DNA from: CAWDLX01 sp046728155
Lineage (GTDB): Bacteria > Actinomycetota > Actinomycetes > Mycobacteriales > Micromonosporaceae
Assembly: GCA_046728155.1 (NCBI GenBank)
Contig: JBKPDY010000065.1
Location: 1 to 10,877 of the forward strand
Length of the DNA: 10,877 nucleotides
Direction of reading: 5' to 3'
Part shown: positions 7,123-10,877 of the stretch, one piece after another
Position numbering within the stretch: position 1 is the first letter of the stretch
How the letters are laid out: every line of letters starts with the position of its first letter
Translations under genes and position numbers: made by a program
The notes under the pieces: model-generated
Databases searched by the model: none
What the model was told of the DNA's origin: nothing
The model's input: only the letters and a program-made list of their open reading frames with translations

Positions 7123-7164
7123 TGTCAGCCTGCGGGTTTAGGGCTGTTGCGACGAGAGGCGGTC

Positions 7165-7569
7165 ATGGTGTCGCAGAAGAATGGAGTCATCATCGGAGTC
7201 CTCGGCCTCGTACTCGCCGTGCCCAGTGCCATCGTCGCGCTCAACGAACTAGGAACCATCAATCTATTTCCGCATTTTTTCGATTCGTCGAACGGATGTG
7301 GGTCGGCCGCTGAGATCACCTTATCCACGGCGAGCGCCCCCCGAGGTGCCCGCGTGACTGTGTACGGGAGCTGTTTCGAACCCGGCGAGCGGGTCGTGAT
7401 CCGGATACACGTCACTGATGTTGGCTCTGCCACCGCTGACTCGGATGGCAAGTTCACTCAGACGGTAACTGTGCCGCAGTCCGCCCCACCCCCGGGCTTT
7501 CCGACGGACATCATCGCCACTGGGAGGTCGTCGAGCGGGTCAGGTAGCGCTCCATTTACGACAGCTTGA
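7165..7569 (+). CDS. Membrane-anchored or exported protein with one Ig-like domain
   Basis: The protein has 134 residues. MVSQKN precedes a hydrophobic segment at 8-27 that serves as an uncleaved anchor or signal; no clear AxA site follows. After a short spacer, residues 48-132 form a beta-sandwich-like domain of the kind often repeated in actinobacterial surface proteins: RGARVTVYGSCFEPGERVVI, ATADSDGKFTQTVTVP, then a closing IIATGRSSSGSGSAPFTT. C45 and C70 could form a disulfide. Such domains usually mediate adhesion or spacing, and no enzyme motif is present. ATG 7165 is chosen over TTG 7147 because GAGAGG at 7154-7159 sits 5 bases before it. The gene ends about 50 bases before the transposase relic, so insertion may have removed downstream partners. 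Confidence 0.65.
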   Translation: MVSQKNGVIIGVLGLVLAVPSAIVALNELGTINLFPHFFDSSNGCGSAAEITLSTASAPRGARVTVYGSCFEPGERVVIRIHVTDVGSATADSDGKFTQTVTVPQSAPPPGFPTDIIATGRSSSGSGSAPFTTA

Positions 7570-7618
7570 CGGCGCCTCGACCGGCGTTACGAGACATTCC
7601 GGTCGCCCGGTACCACGG

Positions 7619-8340
7619 GTGGTGGCCAATCGGGCCGCGATCGCCTCGGCCCACCTGTTCAACCTTGGGGCGCACCTGCTGTTCTTCGACACGACGTCGA
7701 CCTACTTCGAACGCGACGACGAGGACGGCGACATCACCGACGCCGACAGCTAGACCCAGATGGGGTTTCGATTCGGGCACTCCAAAGACCACGGTGACGA
7801 CCTACCGCAGATCGTCATCGCTGGCCGTGACCAAGGAAACCATCCCGTGAGGTGTTGGTGCTTGCCCGGCAACACCAACGACGCCAACGTTCTGGCCGAG
7901 GTCCGGGTCGGCATGCGTGGCTCGAAGCTGGCCGGGTCATAACCGTGGTCGACCGCGGCTTCTCCTAAGCCGAAAACCCCCGTTACCTACACCGGCCGGC
8001 CGGCACTACATCGCCGGCGTGCGCATGCGCGACGCGACCCCTCGTCGAGCGAATCCCTGTCCCGCCACGGCCCTACCAGATGGTGAAGGACAACCTGCGG
8101 GTCGAGGGAGTTCGCCTCGACTCCAATGACATGCAGCTGGTCATTTGCCACAAACCCAGACCAGGCCGAGCGCGACAAGGCCCAACGATGCGGCTGTTCG
8201 CATCGAGGCCGAACTCGACCGCATCCGCGCCCTCGCCCGACATGCCGGCACTCTGGTGCACACCAGGCCACTGCGCCCGACCGAACGCCATCTACCAGGC
8301 ACATCGATGCCAGCGCCGGCCCGTCACCACCTTCAACCCG
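7619..8340 (+). pseudogene. IS1634-family (IS4 group) transposase relic
   Basis: The pieces, in order, cover the middle of an IS1634-type DDE transposase: RAAIASAHLFNLGAHLLFFD with TTSTYFE (first catalytic Asp), a QMGFRFGHSKDHGDDLPQIV block, CWCLPGNTNDANVLAEV, VITVVDRGFS (second Asp), HYIAGVRMRD, NLRVEGVRLDSNDMQLVICH, and AAVRIEAELDRIRAL. The reading frame is broken by TAG 7751-7753, by frameshifts near 7818, 7850, 7931 and 8005 plus further shifts downstream, and by TAA 7966-7968. The N-terminal part (roughly the first 150 residues) and the C-terminal part with the catalytic Glu (YREK region) are missing. No terminal inverted repeats were found. The element is dead and old. Exact limits are uncertain by tens of bases. 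Confidence 0.85.
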
Positions 8341-8496
8341 AGCTAAACAAGATCGGAAGAAAGGCCTGGAGGCGTGGACACATAACCCTTCGCGCCCCAA
8401 CCCGTTTACCCAGGTCAACCCCCAATTTCGAAGCCGCGTGTCACCACGAACTGCGGAACCTGGGAGGAAGTTCGGCGTCGATCCCGGGCCGTGCTC

Positions 8497-8526
8497 TTGC
8501 GTGTCCATATGTCGAAGCCGATACTG
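8497..8526 (+). promoter_or_regulatory. Weak candidate promoter for the protease gene
   Basis: TTGCGT (8497-8502) and ATACTG (8521-8526) are separated by 18 bases, in the gap between the transposase relic and the protease. A transcript from here would have a leader of about 100 bases. The remainder of 8341-8632 shows no gene. Confidence 0.22.
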
Positions 8527-8632
8527 ACTTAACCTTCCGTCAGGAGTACGCCGTCGACAGGCCCGACGGTGCGTTTTCTGGCGTCCACGCTCGGGGCTCA
8601 CCCCCAGTCCCATGACTCTTGAGGAGGAGAGA

Positions 8633-9511
8633 GTGAGATTCACGTACAGCCATCCGCGGAGCCGGGTAGTTCGGCTGCTCGCTGCTATCGGCGGTGCGGT
8701 CGCCCTCGGTGTGTTCCTCCTGCCGAGCAGCGCGACGGCGTCGCCTCAGGATTACAGCGCCACGCAGCTCTCCTCCGTGAGCAACGCGGTAACGCGGTCG
8801 GGTGTCGAGGGCATCGCCTGGTACGTAGATCCCGCAGTCCACCGCGTAGTCGTCACCGCCGATAGCAGCGTCTCCGCCCACGAGATCGCGACGCTCAGAC
8901 GCGCTGCCGGCGGCAACGTCGGTGCCCTGCGGATCGAGCGTGCGGCCGGCGTGTTCAACCCCCTCCTGTCGGCCGGTGACGCCATCTACGGCGGCAAGTA
9001 CCGTTGCTCGCTCGGCTTCAACGTGGTTAGCGGCAGCACCTACTTCTTCCTCACCGCCGGGCACTGCGGAAAACTAGCCAGCACCTGGTACACCAACTCC
9101 GGCCACACCACGCTCATCGGCCCGACCGTCAATTACAGCTTCCCGGGCAACGACTACGCCCTGGTCCGCTACGACAACCTCTCGCTTAGTCACCCGGGCG
9201 GGTTCAGCGTGGCCGACGCGTTTGTCGGGGAGAGGGTGACGCGCGATGGGTCTACCACCGGAATCCACACCGGAACCGTGACCGCGCTCAACGTCACTGT
9301 CCGTTACGTCGGTCACCCCGGCGGCACGGTGAGCGGCTTGATCCAGACCAATGTGTGCGCGGAGCCCGGCGACTCCGGCGGTCCACTCTACGACGGCACC
9401 AAGGGGCTCGGACTCACCTCCGGCGGCAGCGGCGACTGCACGAGCGGCGGCACAACCTTCTTCCAGCCCGTTCACGAAGCGACCAACGCATACGGCGTGA
9501 CCATCTACTGA
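8633..9511 (+). CDS. Secreted streptogrisin B-like serine protease (S1 chymotrypsin family)
   Basis: The preproprotein has 292 residues and is exported. The signal peptide is at 1-36 (Arg-rich start, hydrophobic 15-30, ATA before SPQD). The propeptide is about 37-111. The mature protease begins near 112, in LSAGDAIYGGKYRCSLGFN, which closely resembles the streptogrisin B start. The catalytic triad is visible: H144 in LTAGHC, D174 in GNDYALVRY and S248 in EPGDSGGP. C125-C145 and C242-C269 should form the two standard disulfides. The C-terminal GLTSGGSGDCTSGGTTFFQP agrees with the family pocket region. Length matches the usual preproprotein of about 300 residues. GTG 8633 is chosen because AGGAGG at 8622-8627 lies 5 bases before it; ATG 8612 would place that site inside the gene. 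It is expected to degrade extracellular protein after self-processing. Confidence 0.92.
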   Translation: MRFTYSHPRSRVVRLLAAIGGAVALGVFLLPSSATASPQDYSATQLSSVSNAVTRSGVEGIAWYVDPAVHRVVVTADSSVSAHEIATLRRAAGGNVGALRIERAAGVFNPLLSAGDAIYGGKYRCSLGFNVVSGSTYFFLTAGHCGKLASTWYTNSGHTTLIGPTVNYSFPGNDYALVRYDNLSLSHPGGFSVADAFVGERVTRDGSTTGIHTGTVTALNVTVRYVGHPGGTVSGLIQTNVCAEPGDSGGPLYDGTKGLGLTSGGSGDCTSGGTTFFQPVHEATNAYGVTIY

Positions 9512-9619
9512 TCCCCCCGGCGCGCCTGGCCGACAGCCTCCCAATTCTGCGGCCGGGCCTCCGCAATGTCTGCGTAGCCGACGACGGCTCGCTCAGATCG
9601 ATGCGCCATCCTCATGGGC

Positions 9620-9730
9620 GCAACGGTTTGGCCGATCGCGTCGTGCTCATCGACGGCAACTCGCTGGACGTGACGAATAGTTGCACATCGGCCCCGGCTG
9701 ACCGTGAACGGGTCGAGGTGGTGGTCGCAA
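9620..9730 (+). pseudogene. Relic of a PRMT-type methyltransferase related to the one at 1910-3262
   Basis: The frame reads NGLADRVVLIDGNSLDVT, then about nine unrelated residues, then ERVEVVVA. This matches residues 186-202 (NGLADRVVFIEGNSLDV) and, less well, 206-212 (ERVDVVY) of the methyltransferase on the minus strand. By hand alignment, 9620-9671 is identical to the reverse complement of 2658-2709 at 42 of 52 bases, and nearly all differences fall at third codon positions. The relic therefore evolved as coding sequence before decaying. Motif I and the C-terminal barrel are absent from the surrounding sequence. It is a leftover of a homologous gene, not a recent copy. Confidence 0.7.
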
Positions 9731-10054
9731 GGTGCTGTGACAGACGCGTTGCGGGACGCTACCGCTCACGCGGTTGGCACGGTCCAGGTGCACCGCATCG
9801 GCGTACCGCAGAACCTGGCCAACACCTTGGTTCGACGATGGGAAGGGTTCTGACAGGCCGAAAACCACGGCCTTTCGACCGGTATCGGGCACCCACGCGC
9901 TCGAATTCGGCCGCCAAGGGCCACCCATGCGCCTTCTGGCCGACGTACCGGGTCGGGTCAGACGCCTATTCGACCGCTCGGCGGCAGATGAGTAAACCCA
10001 GTGTGCGACCGAAGCGTTGCGCCGGGCCAATCGAGCGAGCACACAGTCTGTGCT
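9731..10054 (+). other. Gap with one unsupported short frame
   Basis: The only natural-looking frame runs from GTG 9737 to TGA 9851-9853. Its 38 residues begin MTDALRDATAHAVG and end NTLVRRWEGF, with no ribosome binding site and no family I recognise. It may be the tail of another decayed gene. The remainder up to 10054 shows nothing. Confidence 0.2.
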
Positions 10055-10452
10055 ATGAGCACAACGGGCTCGAGCTACCTCTTCAATCAGGGCCGGGAGC
10101 AGGAGCGCGTTCGTCTGGCCGGCCTGTCGGCGCAATTCGATCCGGTCACTGTCCGGCATCTGGCCACTGTTGGCATAGCGGCGGGCTGGCGGTGCCTGGA
10201 GGTTGGTCCCGGTACGGGAGGCGTCGCACAATGGCTGGCTGCCACGGTCGGCGGCACCGGTCGGGTGGTCGCCACCCACGTCGACACCCAGTTCCTCGAC
10301 GATCTTCCGCGTCCCCTGTCGAGGTGGTGCAGCACGACATCACAGGTGACCCCATCGAGCAGAACCCGTCCGACCTGGTACACGCACGGGCGGTGCTGGA
10401 GCACCTGCCCAGCCGAGGTGACGTCGCGAGATGGGCCAGAAATACGACGTGA
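10055..10452 (+). pseudogene. Class I SAM-dependent methyltransferase, frameshifted and truncated
   Basis: ATG 10055 opens 87 good codons, including YLFNQGREQERVRLAGL and motif I CLEVGPGTGGVAQWLA (48-61), then VVATHVDTQFLDDLPRP. At about 10316 the frame changes by loss of one base. The sense continues in the next frame as VEVVQHDITGDPIEQNPSDL, then VHARAVLEHLPSRGDV (motifs II-III of UbiE/methyltransferase-25-type enzymes). The second frame stops at 10450-10452, only about 130 residues in, where the family normally has 250 or more. The C-terminal half is therefore missing as well as the frame broken. No ribosome binding site precedes the ATG. Its substrate would have been a small molecule of unknown kind. 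Confidence 0.75.
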
Positions 10453-10455
10453 AGG

Positions 10456-10734
10456 CTAGGGCTGGCTGAAGTGGTATCCGGCGTGCAGGAGCCGCGGCAG
10501 CACGATGGTGAGCGCGTCAACGGTCTGCTGGCGATCGCCGCCGCCGTCGTGGTCGAGGATGATCGCTCCGGGACGGGTCTGGTTGAGGATCGTGTCGACG
10601 ATGTGGGGCACTCCGGGACACGACCAGTCGCGGGGGTCGACCGACCAGTCGAGCGGACGCATCCCGGCGGATGCGACCTCGGCGAGGATGTCGGAGGTCC
10701 AGGCGGCCGCGTTGTATCTGGTCGGCCGGTGGGA
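10456..10734 (-). pseudogene. Polysaccharide deacetylase (NodB domain), C-terminal remnant
   Basis: The minus strand reads DILAEVASAGMRPLDWSVDP, RDW, then NQTRPGAIILDHDGGGDRQQ, TVDAL and LLHAGYHFSQP, then stop at 10456-10458. These are motifs 4 (DWSVDPRDW) and 5 (xLHDGGGDR, here with Asp where Leu is usual) of carbohydrate esterase family 4. An in-frame TAG at 10735-10737 cuts off the upstream part, and the FRPP-type motif 3 is scrambled across frames at about 10710-10733. The zinc-binding motifs 1 and 2 are not visible up to the window end. It probably once N-deacetylated cell-envelope or extracellular glycan. It meets the methyltransferase relic tail to tail, 3 bases apart. Confidence 0.75.
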
Positions 10735-10877
10735 CTAGGCACAGGCGCTTTACGAACGGCTGCTGCGGACTCTCGGCGAGGCGAGAGCGCCACAGGCGAT
10801 CGCGGTGGTGTACCCAACCCGCTCACCTGGCTCGCCCCGATCTTCGGCGATCAGGACGGTTGCCGCGCGGTCCGGGA

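Larger units (their letters stand above)
6217..7164. other. Gene-poor stretch with a possible decayed minus-strand gene
   Basis: No intact gene is supported. On the minus strand, 6430-6229 has coding-like third positions and a natural composition, reading LRHEFRDGRLFSNRFQEG, then GPRLATRHLACWHKAIAYNP, and stopping at 6229-6231. This is loosely like the C-terminal tail of family 2 glycosyltransferases (a helix with FRxGRxF followed by hydrophobic helices). The upstream part is broken across frames, with no usable start, so a pseudogene is more likely than a gene. The region 6660-7090 shows nothing recognisable. A hairpin at 6619-6650 and a promoter at 7092-7122 are listed separately. Confidence 0.3.

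Noticed and set aside
8633..9511. The secreted protease as leader peptidase for the RiPP-type genes
   Set aside because: It is a generic streptogrisin-type exported enzyme of normal length, more than 5 kb from the pair; nothing links them.
9355..10452. Long plus-strand open frame through the protease end, the intergenic gap and the broken methyltransferase
   Set aside because: It overlaps the protease out of frame, is Arg/Pro-rich over most of its length, and is only meaningful at two relic stretches (9620-9730 and 10318-10440). It is not one gene.
10620..10655. Direct repeat of CGACCAGTCG
   Set aside because: Explained by the repeated Asp-Trp-Ser codons of the DWSVDPRDWS motif in the deacetylase remnant.
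10738..10877. Plus-strand frame reading AQALYERLLRTLGEAR, faintly like a D-aminoacyl-tRNA deacylase segment
   Set aside because: The similarity ends after a few residues, the family's GxFGA and NDGPVT motifs are absent, and the frame lacks a start.
1..10877. CRISPR arrays, retrons, toxin-antitoxin pairs, rRNA/tRNA, replication origins
   Set aside because: I looked for these and saw no regular repeat arrays, reverse transcriptase motifs, paired small genes or conserved RNA cores.

Overview
The window is high-GC DNA with actinomycete-type features: GC-rich third positions, GTG starts, purine-rich GAGGAG/AGAGGGG ribosome binding sites, a streptogrisin-type protease, and actinobacterial IS1634 and IS3 relics. 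No gene identifies the genus. The stretch reads as an accessory region: intact genes of unrelated function are separated by long non-coding or decayed segments.

Left part (1-3262) is the most interesting. The 3' end of an unknown reading frame sits 8 bases upstream of a cobalamin-type radical SAM enzyme of the RiPP-maturation family, with its diagnostic CX7CX2C cluster motif. Converging on it, with a 10-base overlap at the stop codons, is a 450-residue protein. It joins a winged-helix domain resembling a precursor-recognition element to a methyltransferase of protein-arginine-methyltransferase (PRMT) architecture whose catalytic loop is altered. Together they look like the modifying enzymes of a RiPP (ribosomally made, post-translationally modified peptide) locus whose precursor is not clearly visible.

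Middle part (3263-7569) holds two opposed scraps of an IS3-type integrase, a 2H phosphoesterase (2'-5' RNA ligase superfamily), a small secreted four-cysteine protein on the minus strand, a 100-residue ABM-like protein, and a membrane-anchored protein with an Ig-like domain. The gaps 5071-5913 and 6217-7164 contain no convincing gene, but do contain a perfect 16-bp palindrome and a strong 14-bp-stem hairpin.

Right part (7570-10877) is mostly a gene graveyard: a heavily frameshifted IS1634-family transposase missing both ends, a relic matching the PRMT-like methyltransferase of the left part, a frameshifted and truncated class I methyltransferase, and a broken polysaccharide deacetylase. The one intact gene there is a streptogrisin B-like secreted serine protease. 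Apart from the RiPP-type pair, nothing suggests that these genes act in a common pathway.
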